A DNA stretch of 14,833 nt, taken from the NCBI GenBank assembly GCA_023438885.1, contig JAEXPS010000023.1, positions 1-14,833 of the forward strand, written 5' to 3'. The DNA comes from Actinomycetes bacterium (lineage in GTDB: Bacteria; Actinomycetota; Actinomycetes; Actinomycetales; Cellulomonadaceae). This document shows, one piece after another, positions 7,036-14,483 of the stretch (positions are counted from its first letter, which is position 1; each line of letters begins with the position of its first letter). The notes under the pieces were generated by a model. It saw only the letters and a list, made by a program, of their open reading frames with translations, searched no databases and had not been told where the DNA came from. Position numbers and translations under genes: made by a program.

Positions 7036-9774
7036 GCCGCCGGCGACGCCGGACGTGCCGGCCGTCACGTCGTAGAGCCGGTACCGCTCGATCGCCTGCG
7101 CGGGCAGGGACGGGTCGACGGCACCCTCGGCGACGAGCTGCTGGAGCACCTTGACCACCACGGACGCGCCGTCGATCTTGAAGTGCCGGCGGGCGGCGGC
7201 GCGGGTGTCGGAGAAGCCGAACCCGTCGGCGCCGAGCGTCGCGAACCGGCCGGGCACCCAGGCCCGCACCTGGTCGGCGACGAGGTGGTTGTAGTCGCTC
7301 GTCGCGACGAACGGGCCCTGCGCTCCCGCGAGCTTCGTCGTGAGGTACGCCTGCCGGGGCTCCTCACCGGGGTGCAGGAACGCGTGCTCGTCGGCCTCGA
7401 GCCCGTCGCGGCGAAGCTGCGACCACGAGGTGACCGACCAGACCGCCGCCCGCACACCGAAGTCATGGGCGAGCAGCTGCTGTGCCTCCAGGGCCCACGG
7501 CACCCCGACGCCGGAGGCGAGGATCTGGGCGCGCGGCCCGTCGCCCTCCGCCGGCGACAGCAGGTAGATGCCCTTGAGGATGCCCTCGACGTCGACGTTC
7601 TCCGGCTCGGCCGGCTGCACCATCGGCTCGTTGTAGACGGTGAGGTAGTAGATGACGTTCGGGTCGCGGCCGTCCGAGCCGTCGCCGAACATCCGCTCCA
7701 GCCCGTCCTTGACGATGTGCCGGATCTCGTAGCCGTACGCCGGGTCGTAGTGGATCACGTGCGGCATCGCCCCGGCGAACAGCGGGGAGTGCCCGTCGGC
7801 GTGCTGCAGACCCTCGCCGGTCAGCGTGGTGCGCCCGGCGGTGGCGCCGACGAGGAAGCCCCGCGTCAGCTGGTCGCCGGCCGCCCAGAACTGGTCGCCC
7901 GTGCGCTGGAACCCGAACATCGAGTAGTAGAAGTAGAACGGGATCAGGGGCTCGCCGTGCGTCGCGTACGACGTGCCGACGGCCTGGAACGCCGAGGCCG
8001 AGCCGGCCTCGTTGATGCCCGTGTGCATCACCTGGCCGGACTGTGACTCCCGGTAGGACAGCATCAGGTCGGCGTCCACCGGCGTGTACTGCTGGCCGAG
8101 GGTGTTGAAGATCTTCGCGCTCGGGAAGATCGAGTCCAGCCCGAAGGTGCGGGCCTCGTCGGGGATGATCGGCACGATGCGCTTGCCGATCTCCGGGTCG
8201 CGCAGCAGGTCCTTGAACAGCCTGACGAAGGCCATCGTCGAGGCGACCGCCTGCGTGCCCGAGCCCTTCTTCAGGCCCTCGTACGCCTTGGGCTCCGGTA
8301 GCACCAGGGGCTTGAAGGTCGAGCGGCGCTCGGGGACGAACCCACCGAGCTCGCGCCGGCGCTCGAGCATGTACTGGATCGCCTCGTCCTGCGGGCCGGG
8401 GTTGTAGTACGGCGGCAGGTACGGGTCGGCCTCGAGCTGGGCGTCACTGAACGGCAGCTGGAGCGTGTCGCGCAGCTGCTTGAGGTCGTCGACCTTGAGC
8501 TTCTTCATCTGGTGCGTCGCGTTGCGGCCTGCGAAGTGCGAGCCCAGCGCGTAGCCCTTGATGGTGTGGGCGAGGATCACGGTCGGCTGGCCGGTGTGCT
8601 CGCGGGCCGCCTTGTACGCCGCGTAGACCTTGCGGTAGTCGTGGCCTCCGCGCTTGAGCGCCCAGATCTCGTCGGCCGGCATGCCGGACACGAGCCGGGC
8701 GGTGCGCGGGTCGCGCCCGAAGAAGTGCTCGCGCACGTACGCGCCGTCGTTGGCCTTGAACGTCTGGAAGTCGCCGTCCGGCGTGATGTTCATCAGGTTG
8801 ACCAGCGCGCGGTCCTTGTCCGCGTTGAGCAGCACGTCCCACTCGCGGCCCCAGATCACCTTGATGACGTTCCAGCCGGCGCCACGGAAGAACGCCTCGA
8901 GCTCCTGGATGATCTTGCCGTTGCCGCGCACCGGGCCGTCGAGCCGCTGCAGGTTGCAGTTGACGACGAACGTCAGGTTGTCCAGGCCCTGCTGGGCGGC
9001 GTGCTGGATCAGGCCGCGGCTCTCCGGCTCGTCCATCTCACCGTCGCCGAGGAACGCCCAGACGTCCTGCTGGCTGGTGTCCTTGATGCCGCGGTAGTGC
9101 AGGTACTTGTTGGTCCATGCCTGGTAGATGGCCGACGAAGGGCCGAGGCCCATCGACACGGTCGGGAACTCCCAGAAGTCGGGCAGCAGCCGCGGGTGCG
9201 GGTAGGAGGGCAGGCCGCCGCCCGGGTTGGACATCTCCTGCCGGAACCCGTCGAGCTGCTGCTCGGACAGGCGGCCCTCGAGGTAGGCGCGGGCGTACAT
9301 GCCGGGGGAGGAGTGCCCCTGGAAGTACACCTGGTCGCCGCCACCCGGGTGGTCCTTGCCGCGGAAGAAGTGGTTGAGACCCACTTCGTAGAGCGTGGCC
9401 ACCGAGGCATACGACGACAGGTGACCACCGACCGCCACGCCGGGCCGCTGCGCGCGCGTCACCATGACGGCCGCGTTCCAGCGGATCATCCGGCGGTAGC
9501 GCCGCTCCATCGCCTCGTCGCCGGGGAAGTACGGCTCGTTGTGCACCGCGATGGTGTTGACGTACGGGGTGTTGAGAGAGACCGGGATGGCGACGTTGCG
9601 CTGCCGCGCGTGTCGCAGCAGGCTCATCAGCACGTACCGGGCTCGGGGGCCGCCCTCGGCGTCGATGAGTCCGTCGAGCGACTCGATCCACTCACCCGTC
9701 TCCGCGGGGTCGATGTCGGGTACCTGACTCAGCAGTCCCCCGATGAGCGGGCCGGTCTCGTCGATCGAAGCCAC
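7027..9774 (-). CDS. aceE: Pyruvate dehydrogenase E1 component, homodimeric type
   Basis: AceE decarboxylates pyruvate with thiamine diphosphate and passes the acetyl group to the E2 lipoyl domain, supplying acetyl-CoA. The 915-residue length and single-chain layout are those of the homodimeric E1. The thiamine motif runs from GDGEMDEP (243-250) to NCNLQRLDG (272-280). The active-site His segments GGHLSSYAS (117-125) and FQGHSSPGMY (151-160) are present. The GTG start at 9774 has AAAGGAG 6 nt upstream (complement of 9781-9787). In actinobacteria E1 works with E2/E3 partners encoded elsewhere, and none is in this window. It lies next to the fab cluster that consumes its product and divergent from DUF3052-ahpE, an order also found in M. 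tuberculosis (Rv2238c-Rv2241). Confidence 0.97.
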   Translation of the reverse strand: MASIDETGPLIGGLLSQVPDIDPAETGEWIESLDGLIDAEGGPRARYVLMSLLRHARQRNVAIPVSLNTPYVNTIAVHNEPYFPGDEAMERRYRRMIRWNAAVMVTRAQRPGVAVGGHLSSYASVATLYEVGLNHFFRGKDHPGGGDQVYFQGHSSPGMYARAYLEGRLSEQQLDGFRQEMSNPGGGLPSYPHPRLLPDFWEFPTVSMGLGPSSAIYQAWTNKYLHYRGIKDTSQQDVWAFLGDGEMDEPESRGLIQHAAQQGLDNLTFVVNCNLQRLDGPVRGNGKIIQELEAFFRGAGWNVIKVIWGREWDVLLNADKDRALVNLMNITPDGDFQTFKANDGAYVREHFFGRDPRTARLVSGMPADEIWALKRGGHDYRKVYAAYKAAREHTGQPTVILAHTIKGYALGSHFAGRNATHQMKKLKVDDLKQLRDTLQLPFSDAQLEADPYLPPYYNPGPQDEAIQYMLERRRELGGFVPERRSTFKPLVLPEPKAYEGLKKGSGTQAVASTMAFVRLFKDLLRDPEIGKRIVPIIPDEARTFGLDSIFPSAKIFNTLGQQYTPVDADLMLSYRESQSGQVMHTGINEAGSASAFQAVGTSYATHGEPLIPFYFYYSMFGFQRTGDQFWAAGDQLTRGFLVGATAGRTTLTGEGLQHADGHSPLFAGAMPHVIHYDPAYGYEIRHIVKDGLERMFGDGSDGRDPNVIYYLTVYNEPMVQPAEPENVDVEGILKGIYLLSPAEGDGPRAQILASGVGVPWALEAQQLLAHDFGVRAAVWSVTSWSQLRRDGLEADEHAFLHPGEEPRQAYLTTKLAGAQGPFVATSDYNHLVADQVRAWVPGRFATLGADGFGFSDTRAAARRHFKIDGASVVVKVLQQLVAEGAVDPSLPAQAIERYRLYDVTAGTSGVAGGDS

Positions 9775-9972
9775 CAGTAGCTCCTTTGGTTCTCTCGTGG
9801 AGTGAAGTCATCCCATTCTCCGACCTTCCTGGGTCGAAAGTCACACGCGGCATCGTGACGTTCACGACACCTGGGACTTGCCGGGCCGCGTGACGCCTGG
9901 TGGGCTAGCGTCTGCGCTCATCGAGAGGTTCGGACCGCGGGACGCTGCGGCAGGTCGGGAAGGAGAGGTCCG
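9775..9972. promoter_or_regulatory. Divergent intergenic region between aceE and the DUF3052 gene
   Basis: These 198 bp hold no gene. They carry the aceE ribosome site (9781-9787), a 15-bp palindrome (9853-9867), a possible + strand -10 TAGCGT (9906-9911) about 60 nt before DUF3052, and AAGGAG (9960-9965) for DUF3052. No good -35 hexamer stands out on either strand. Confidence 0.5.
9853..9867. promoter_or_regulatory. Palindrome TCGTGA-N3-TCACGA, candidate operator
   Basis: The two 6-bp half-sites are perfect complements with a 3-nt centre (CGT). The GTGA...TCAC halves recall CRP/GlxR-type sites, but the spacing is 3 rather than 6, so that family is unlikely to bind in the usual way. It lies about 80 bp upstream of aceE and about 105 bp upstream of DUF3052, and could control either gene. 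Confidence 0.35.
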
Positions 9973-10392
9973 GTGTCCACCACCGCGGACGACGCAGCTT
10001 CGGCTGCGTCACGCCTGGCATTTGCCTCCGGGCAGGTGATCCAGGAGTTCGGCTACGACGACGATGTCGACGAGGACCTGCGTGCGGGTCTGGAGAACAT
10101 CACCGGCACCGAGCTGGTCGACGAGGACTACGACGACGTCACGGACGGGGCCGTCATCTGGTTCCGCGACGGGGACGGCGATCTGGCGGACGCGCTCGTC
10201 GACGCCCTGACCGTGCTCGACGACAACGGGCCGATCTGGCTGCTGACGCCGAAGCCGGGCCGGTCCGGTCACGTGCCGCACGCCGACATCGAGGAGGCGG
10301 CGACCACCGCCGGGCTGCACCCGATGACGACCTTCGCCGTGGCGGCGAACTGGTCGGCCACGAGGCTCTCCACCCGAGGCCGCGGCAAGTAG
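9973..10392 (+). CDS. DUF3052 family protein, function unknown
   Basis: The 139-residue product belongs by sequence pattern and position to the actinobacterial DUF3052 family, whose M. tuberculosis member Rv2239c lies between ahpE and aceE. The N-terminal half is very acidic (GYDDDVDEDLRAG near 27-39, then DEDYDDVTDG). The C-terminal half has a predicted alpha/beta core with WLLTPKPGRSGHV (89-101) and ends in a short basic tail (STRGRGK). No membrane segment or catalytic motif was seen. The GTG start at 9973 follows AAGGAG (9960-9965) by 7 nt. It ends 2 nt before the peroxiredoxin gene, so the two are almost certainly co-transcribed and coupled. A role tied to redox or to pyruvate dehydrogenase is suggested only by neighbourhood. 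Confidence 0.85.
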   Translation: MSTTADDAASAASRLAFASGQVIQEFGYDDDVDEDLRAGLENITGTELVDEDYDDVTDGAVIWFRDGDGDLADALVDALTVLDDNGPIWLLTPKPGRSGHVPHADIEEAATTAGLHPMTTFAVAANWSATRLSTRGRGK

Positions 10393-10394
10393 AC

Positions 10395-10856
10395 GTGAGC
10401 GTGGACCTCCAGGTGGGTGCTCCGGCCCCCGACTTCACCCTGCCGGGCGCGGCGGGCGAACCGGTGAGGCTGTTCTTGCTGCGCGGCTCGCCCGTGGTGC
10501 TCGTGTTCTACCCGTACGCCTTCTCCGGCACCTGCACCGGCGAGCTGTGCGAGCTGCGCGACAACATCGCCGCGTTCGACGAGGCGGGGGTGACGCTGCT
10601 CGGCATCTCCTGCGACCCCGCGCACTCGCTGCGGGTGTTCCGCGAGCAGGAGGGCTACTCGTTCGACCTGCTCTCCGACTTCTGGCCGCACGGCGCGGTG
10701 GCGCGCAGCTACGGGGTGTTCGACGAGGCCGGCGGCATGGCGATCCGCGGGTCGTTCCTCGTCGACGCCGAGGGGATCGTCCGCTGGGCGGTTGTCAACC
10801 CCCGTGGCCAGGCCCGGCCGCTGGCCGCCTACCGCGAGGCGCTCGCGGCTCTGTAG
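10395..10856 (+). CDS. ahpE: AhpE-type peroxiredoxin
   Basis: This thiol peroxidase reduces hydroperoxides or peroxynitrite. The 153-residue product has the thioredoxin-fold peroxiredoxin motif PYAFSGTC (40-47): peroxidatic Cys47, Ser44 in place of the usual Thr, Pro40, and the conserved Arg at 118 (IRGSF). A second cysteine, Cys52, lies five residues after Cys47, the spacing of the resolving cysteine in PrxQ/BCP proteins; the M. tuberculosis AhpE as I remember it is 1-Cys at this place. Cys73 (GISCDP) is a third. The GTG at 10395 begins 2 nt after the DUF3052 stop. The neighbouring aceE and DUF3052 match the M. tuberculosis order, which favours the AhpE name over BCP. Confidence 0.92.
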   Translation: MSVDLQVGAPAPDFTLPGAAGEPVRLFLLRGSPVVLVFYPYAFSGTCTGELCELRDNIAAFDEAGVTLLGISCDPAHSLRVFREQEGYSFDLLSDFWPHGAVARSYGVFDEAGGMAIRGSFLVDAEGIVRWAVVNPRGQARPLAAYREALAAL

Positions 10857-10939
10857 CAGCTGCACCGGAGTTGGGCCACAGGTCCCGGAAGCCCGAGGCG
10901 CGCGGCCTTCAACAATGGGCCCGTGACAGCTGGCTCGCG

Positions 10940-12259
10940 GTGAGCGCGACCTCCCGGTTCCCCCTGGCGCGCCTGATGACGGCGTCGGGCTTCTCGAACC
11001 TTGCCGACGGCATGCTGCGGGCGGCCCTGCCGCTGGCAGCCCTGCGCCTCACGTCCAGCCCCGCCCTCATCGCGGGACTGTCGTTCGCGCTGTCGCTCCC
11101 GTGGCTCGTCGTGACTCTGCCGGCCGGCGCCCTCATCGACCGCTGGGACCGCCGGGTGACGATGCTCGTCGCGAACACGGTGCGGGCCGGCGCGCTCGGG
11201 CTCGTGGTGGCGGGAGTGGCCTTCGGTCCGGAGTCGATCTGGGTGCTGTATGCGGGCGCGGTGCTCATCGGCACCGCCGAGGTGTTCTACGACACCACCG
11301 CGCAGTCGATCCTTCCCCAGGTCGTGCCGCGCGACCGGCTGCAGGGTGCCAACGGACGGCTGTTCGCGCTGGAGACGACGGCGCACAGCTTCGTCGGCCC
11401 GCCTCTCGGCGGCGTCCTGGCGGCCGTGGGGATCGGCCTGGCGCTCGGTGTGCCGGTTGCGCTGTGGGTCGTGGCGGTCCTCGTGCTGTCCACGCTGCGC
11501 GGCACCTTCCGGGTTGAGCGCAAGACCACCACGTCGCTGCGTGGCGACGTCGCCGAGGGCCTGCGCTTCCTCTGGCAGCAGCGTGTGCTGCGCACGCTGG
11601 CGACGTCGGTCGGCCTGTCCAACCTCGGCTGGGCCGCGTCGTCGTCCGTGTGGGTTCTCTGGGCGGTAGGGCCGTCGTCGACGCTCGGCCTGAACGAGGC
11701 GCAGTACGGCGTGCTGCTCACCGCGCTGGCGATCGGCTCGGTCACCGGCTCGCTGGTGGCGAACCAGATGGCCAAGCGCATCGGGCGGACGGCGAGCCTC
11801 ATGACGGCAATGGCCGCCAGCGCAATCGGCCTGGCCGCTCCGCTGCTCACGACGAACCCGATGGTCATCGGCGCCCTGTTCGCAGTGTCCGGCGTCGGGA
11901 TGGCGCTCTGGAACGTCATCGCGGTGTCGCTGCGGCAGCGGCTGACCCCCGACCGGCTGCTCGGCCGGCTCAACTCGGCCTACCGGCTGCTCGCCTGGGG
12001 CACCGCCCCCATCGGCGCCGCACTCGGAGGCGCGCTCGGCGAGGCCTTCGGGATCAAGGTCGTGTTCGTCGTCGGAACGGCGCTGACCCTTGCGGTGATC
12101 GGTCTGGTCGTCCGGTTGACGCCGGCGCGGCTCGCCGCCGCGGAGGCAGCGGTCGACGAGCCGCTCGCCGAGGGAGCCGCGAGCGGTGAGGTGGGCCCGG
12201 CCGGTCTCGAACCGACGACCTCCGCGGTGGAAGCGCGACACTTCGCCACCTCCGACTGA
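10940..12259 (+). CDS. MFS transporter, probable drug or siderophore exporter, with tRNA-derived C terminus
   Basis: The 439-residue product has about 12 hydrophobic segments and the loop 2-3 signature GALIDRWDRR (63-72) of the major facilitator superfamily. It most resembles the MFS_3/EntS-type exporters, but the substrate cannot be deduced. The GTG at 10940 is the first start in frame. An ATG at 10976 is possible, and neither has a good ribosome site. The membrane domain ends near residue 395. Residues from about 418 on, including GPAGLEPTTSAV, are encoded antisense through a tRNA T-arm and anticodon arm, so the natural end of the protein has probably been set by that sequence. It is separated from ahpE by 83 nt in which I see no gene or clear terminator. 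Confidence 0.85.
   Translation: MSATSRFPLARLMTASGFSNLADGMLRAALPLAALRLTSSPALIAGLSFALSLPWLVVTLPAGALIDRWDRRVTMLVANTVRAGALGLVVAGVAFGPESIWVLYAGAVLIGTAEVFYDTTAQSILPQVVPRDRLQGANGRLFALETTAHSFVGPPLGGVLAAVGIGLALGVPVALWVVAVLVLSTLRGTFRVERKTTTSLRGDVAEGLRFLWQQRVLRTLATSVGLSNLGWAASSSVWVLWAVGPSSTLGLNEAQYGVLLTALAIGSVTGSLVANQMAKRIGRTASLMTAMAASAIGLAAPLLTTNPMVIGALFAVSGVGMALWNVIAVSLRQRLTPDRLLGRLNSAYRLLAWGTAPIGAALGGALGEAFGIKVVFVVGTALTLAVIGLVVRLTPARLAAAEAAVDEPLAEGAASGEVGPAGLEPTTSAVEARHFATSD
12190..12238 (-). other. 3' half of a tRNA gene, candidate integrase attachment site (att)
   Basis: Read on the - strand, this gives a 27-31 strand TCGCG, loop CTTCCAC, 39-43 strand CGCGG, variable loop AGGTC, T-stem GTCGG/CCGGC around TTCGAGA, then acceptor strand CGGGCCC and ACC. 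All bases sit at canonical tRNA positions 27-75, with U33 present. Upstream there is no D-arm and no matching 5' acceptor strand (GGGCCCG), so it is not a working tRNA. At face value the anticodon would be UCC, but the isotype is uncertain because crossover in the anticodon loop may have altered the left part. The 3' end points left, so the chromosome is on the left and any integrated element on the right, where the recombinases lie. Confidence 0.65.
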
Positions 12260-12331
12260 TCGGCCGCGATCCGCTGGCCGAGCCGCTCGAGCTCGGCGCC
12301 GCTGCGTGAGCACGGCGACGGTCGGTGCCTG

Positions 12332-12700
12332 ATGGGTGGGGGAGACCACAGCGACTTCCGCGCATTCGTGCTGCGGGTCCTGCGCGCCTACTCCCGGCGG
12401 GTGGCGCACGCCGACGTGGAGGACCTGGCCGAGCTGCTCGCCGTGCAGCACGCCGTCGAGGAGGCGATCGTGCGGGCCGTGGCCGGCCTGCGCGCCGCCG
12501 GTCGCTCGTGGGGCGAGATCGCCGCGGCGACCGGGACCACCCGGCAGGCCGCGCAGCAGCGCTACGGCGTCAAGATCGCCTTGCTACTGAAGACGCCAGC
12601 GCCCGTCGCCTCGGACGACGCGGCGGACGCGCTAGCCGCAGGCCCTGAGGCGGGCCCACAGCGCGCCATCGCCGCCGTCGCCGTCGCCCGGTCGGCCTAA
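12332..12700 (+). CDS. Small helix-turn-helix protein of the putative element
   Basis: The 122-residue product contains a clear HTH at about 57-80 (GRSWGEIAAATGTTRQAAQQRYG), of the sigma-region-4-like or MerR-like helix pattern common in small actinobacterial DNA-binding proteins. It is preceded by a long helix (20-56) rich in Ala, Val and Glu that could mediate dimerisation, and followed by an Ala/Pro-rich tail. The ATG at 12332 has no good ribosome site. It lies 78 nt before the first recombinase on the same strand, a place often taken by a recombination directionality factor or integrase regulator. That role is inference from position only. Confidence 0.7.
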   Translation: MGGGDHSDFRAFVLRVLRAYSRRVAHADVEDLAELLAVQHAVEEAIVRAVAGLRAAGRSWGEIAAATGTTRQAAQQRYGVKIALLLKTPAPVASDDAADALAAGPEAGPQRAIAAVAVARSA

Positions 12701-12744
12701 CGTCCCGGCGTCACGGTGAGCCCCGTCCTCCCTGGAGCCGATAG

Positions 12745-12771
12745 GTCCCTCCGCCTACAACCGGGAGGGAT
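12745..12771 (+). promoter_or_regulatory. Hairpin that buries the ribosome site of the first recombinase
   Basis: TCCCTCC (12746-12752) is perfectly complementary to GGAGGGA (12764-12770), with an 11-nt loop and a closing G-U pair. The 3' arm contains the GGGAGG ribosome site (12763-12768) of the gene starting at 12779. A second copy of CCTCCC at 12727-12732 could pair with the same site. The loop also contains TACAAC (12756-12761), which could be a -10 element; transcripts starting from it would lack the hairpin. Confidence 0.4.
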
Positions 12772-12778
12772 CAGCAGC

Positions 12779-13630
12779 ATGACCGAGCTCACAGCATGGG
12801 CCGCGAAGATGCGCGCAGAGGGGCTGTCCGACCGCACCGTCATCGAGCGTGTGCAGGCCGTACGGCGATGCGCTCGAGCGTCGGGCGCCGACGCCCTGCG
12901 GCTCGACGAGGAAGGGATCGTGGCATGGCTCGCGTCTCCGAGCCTGTCGCCCGGGTCCCGGCAGAAGTACTTCGGCTCGATCCGCGCCTGGTCCACGTAC
13001 CTGCAGCGCACCGGCCGGCGTCCCGACGACCCGACCGAGTACCTGCGCAGCCCACGCGTCCCGCGCCGCCAGCCGCGGCCGGTGGCCGACGAGGGCCTGG
13101 CGCTCGTGCTCCAGTCCCGGATGCACCACCGCACCCGGGTGATGATCCACCTGATGGCCTACCAGGGGCTGCGCCGGCACGAGGTCGCCAAGTTCCGCGG
13201 TGAGGACATCGACCTCATCGCCGGCACCGTCACGGTGCGCGGCAAGGGCGGCGTCGTCGCGGTCAACCCGCTGCACGACGTCATCCGTGCCGACGCGGCC
13301 GCCATGCCCCGGCGTGGCTGGTGGTTCCCCGCCTACCGCGACCCGTCGACTCACGTTCAGGCGCACTCGGTCGGGGGCGTGGTCGCCCGCGCCCTGCGCC
13401 GCTGCGGCGTCGACGCCACCGGTCACCAGCTGCGGCACTGGTTCGGCACCTCACTGCTCGGCGCCGGCGTCGACGTGCGCATCGTCCAGGAGCTGATGCG
13501 GCACGCCTCGCTGAACACGACCGCCCTGTACACCCGGGTCCACGCCGACCAGCAGCGCGCAGGCCTCGCCAGGCTGCAGTCCCTACCCGAGCGACAACGC
13601 CACCGGATCGAGGCTCGGGAAGCAGCGTGA
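12779..13630 (+). CDS. Tyrosine recombinase/integrase 1 of a tandem pair
   Basis: This is a site-specific DNA recombinase. The 283-residue product has the full active site: Arg132 (GLRRHE), Lys156 (VRGKGG), His216-x-x-Arg219 (GHQLRHWF), His242 (LMRHAS) and nucleophile Tyr251 (TALYTRV). The N-terminal 1-95 is a SAM-like core-binding domain. There is no extra arm-type DNA-binding domain, so it is of the short XerC/D-like or arm-less integrase type. The ATG at 12779 follows GGGAGG (12763-12768). An upstream in-frame GTG at 12716 would add 21 residues with no support. It overlaps recombinase 2 by GTGA. It is about 540 bp from the candidate att site and presumably acts there. Confidence 0.93.
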   Translation: MTELTAWAAKMRAEGLSDRTVIERVQAVRRCARASGADALRLDEEGIVAWLASPSLSPGSRQKYFGSIRAWSTYLQRTGRRPDDPTEYLRSPRVPRRQPRPVADEGLALVLQSRMHHRTRVMIHLMAYQGLRRHEVAKFRGEDIDLIAGTVTVRGKGGVVAVNPLHDVIRADAAAMPRRGWWFPAYRDPSTHVQAHSVGGVVARALRRCGVDATGHQLRHWFGTSLLGAGVDVRIVQELMRHASLNTTALYTRVHADQQRAGLARLQSLPERQRHRIEAREAA

Positions 13631-14472
13631 GCGCGGCGCCGGCCATCACGCCGGCCCGCACCTTCCTCGACTCGTGGTCGACCTGGATGGCGGCTCAGGC
13701 CATGAGCGCTGCCACCGTCGAGTCTCGGCTCGGCCTGGTGCGCCGCGTCGCGACCGCCGCGCACGTCGACCCCACCGAGCTGGGACCGATCGACATCAGC
13801 GAGTACCTCGCCCGCCCCGGCCTGTCTGCCGGTACGCGCTCGACTTACCATGCGGCACTGCGAGCGTGGTCGGACTACCTCCAGCTGACCGGGGTTCGGA
13901 TCGACGATCCCATGCGTGCCCTGCGAGCACCGCGGGTGGCCAAGTGGGAGCCGCGGCCCATCGAGACGGTGCACCTGCAGGCGCTGCTGGCCCGGCCCCT
14001 GCATCGGCGCACACGGATGATGGTGATGCTCGCGGCGTTCGCCGGGCTTCGGGTGAGCGAGGTCGCTGCGGTGCGAGGCGAGGCCTTCGACCAGGGCGCC
14101 GAGCTGCTGCACGTCGTCGGCAAGGGGGGCAAGCCACGGCGCGTGCCGCTGCACGGCGAGCTGCTCGCGGCAGCCGTCGGCTGGCCGGTCGAGGGCTGGT
14201 GGTTCCCGGGCCGGCGGCCCGGCGAGCACGTGCGCTCGGGATCGGTCTCGGACACCATCAGCGATGCGATGCGCGCCGCCGGGATCGACCGGCCCTACAC
14301 GCCGCACAGCCTGCGGCACTGGTTCGGCACCACACTCGTCGAGGAGGGCGCCGACTTACGCACGGTGCAGGTCCTCCTCGGGCACAGCTCGCTGGCGACC
14401 ACGCAGGTCTACGTGCGCGCCAGCCTCGTGCTCGCCCGCGACGCAGTGGCCCGACTGCCGCGCGCCGCGTGA
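13627..14472 (+). CDS. Tyrosine recombinase/integrase 2 of a tandem pair
   Basis: The 281-residue product is a paralogue of recombinase 1; the two catalytic domains share runs such as LRHWFGT and GWWFP. Its active site is also complete: Arg142 (GLRVSE), Lys166 (VGKGGK), His227-x-x-Arg230 (PHSLRHWF), His253 (LGHSSL) and Tyr262 (TQVYVRA). It too lacks an arm-binding domain. The GTG at 13627 overlaps the previous stop codon, with GGGAAG (13617-13622) upstream, so the pair is made in a coupled way and may act as a heterotetramer, as XerC and XerD do. Leu244 uses TTA (14356-14358), a rare codon in such GC-rich genomes and compatible with acquired DNA. Only 11 nt separate its stop from the convergent next gene. 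Confidence 0.93.
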   Translation: MSAAPAITPARTFLDSWSTWMAAQAMSAATVESRLGLVRRVATAAHVDPTELGPIDISEYLARPGLSAGTRSTYHAALRAWSDYLQLTGVRIDDPMRALRAPRVAKWEPRPIETVHLQALLARPLHRRTRMMVMLAAFAGLRVSEVAAVRGEAFDQGAELLHVVGKGGKPRRVPLHGELLAAAVGWPVEGWWFPGRRPGEHVRSGSVSDTISDAMRAAGIDRPYTPHSLRHWFGTTLVEEGADLRTVQVLLGHSSLATTQVYVRASLVLARDAVARLPRAA

Positions 14473-14483
14473 GCGAACTCGTC

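Noticed and set aside
10857..10939. Possible RNA gene or leader between ahpE and the MFS gene
   Set aside because: I found no T-arm, no strong stem and no convincing promoter pair in these 83 nt.
12190..12270. An intact tRNA gene on the - strand
   Set aside because: The T-arm, variable loop and anticodon arm fit, but no D-arm and no 5' strand complementary to CGGGCCC is present in the 35 bp further 5' or elsewhere nearby.
12278..12298. Inverted repeat GCCGAG/CTCGGC downstream of the MFS stop
   Set aside because: It is short, has a 9-nt spacer, and is of a kind expected by chance in such GC-rich DNA; too weak to call an integrase arm site or terminator.
10829..12451. Long open frame on - (540 codons) opposite the MFS gene
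   Set aside because: Its composition is Arg/Gln/His-rich low complexity, with no domain pattern; the + strand frame encodes a recognisable membrane transporter.
12779..14472. A recombinase-in-trio (RIT) element
   Set aside because: Only two recombinases are present, each about 280 aa, and the third position is taken by a convergent Cys-rich gene; no terminal inverted repeats are seen.
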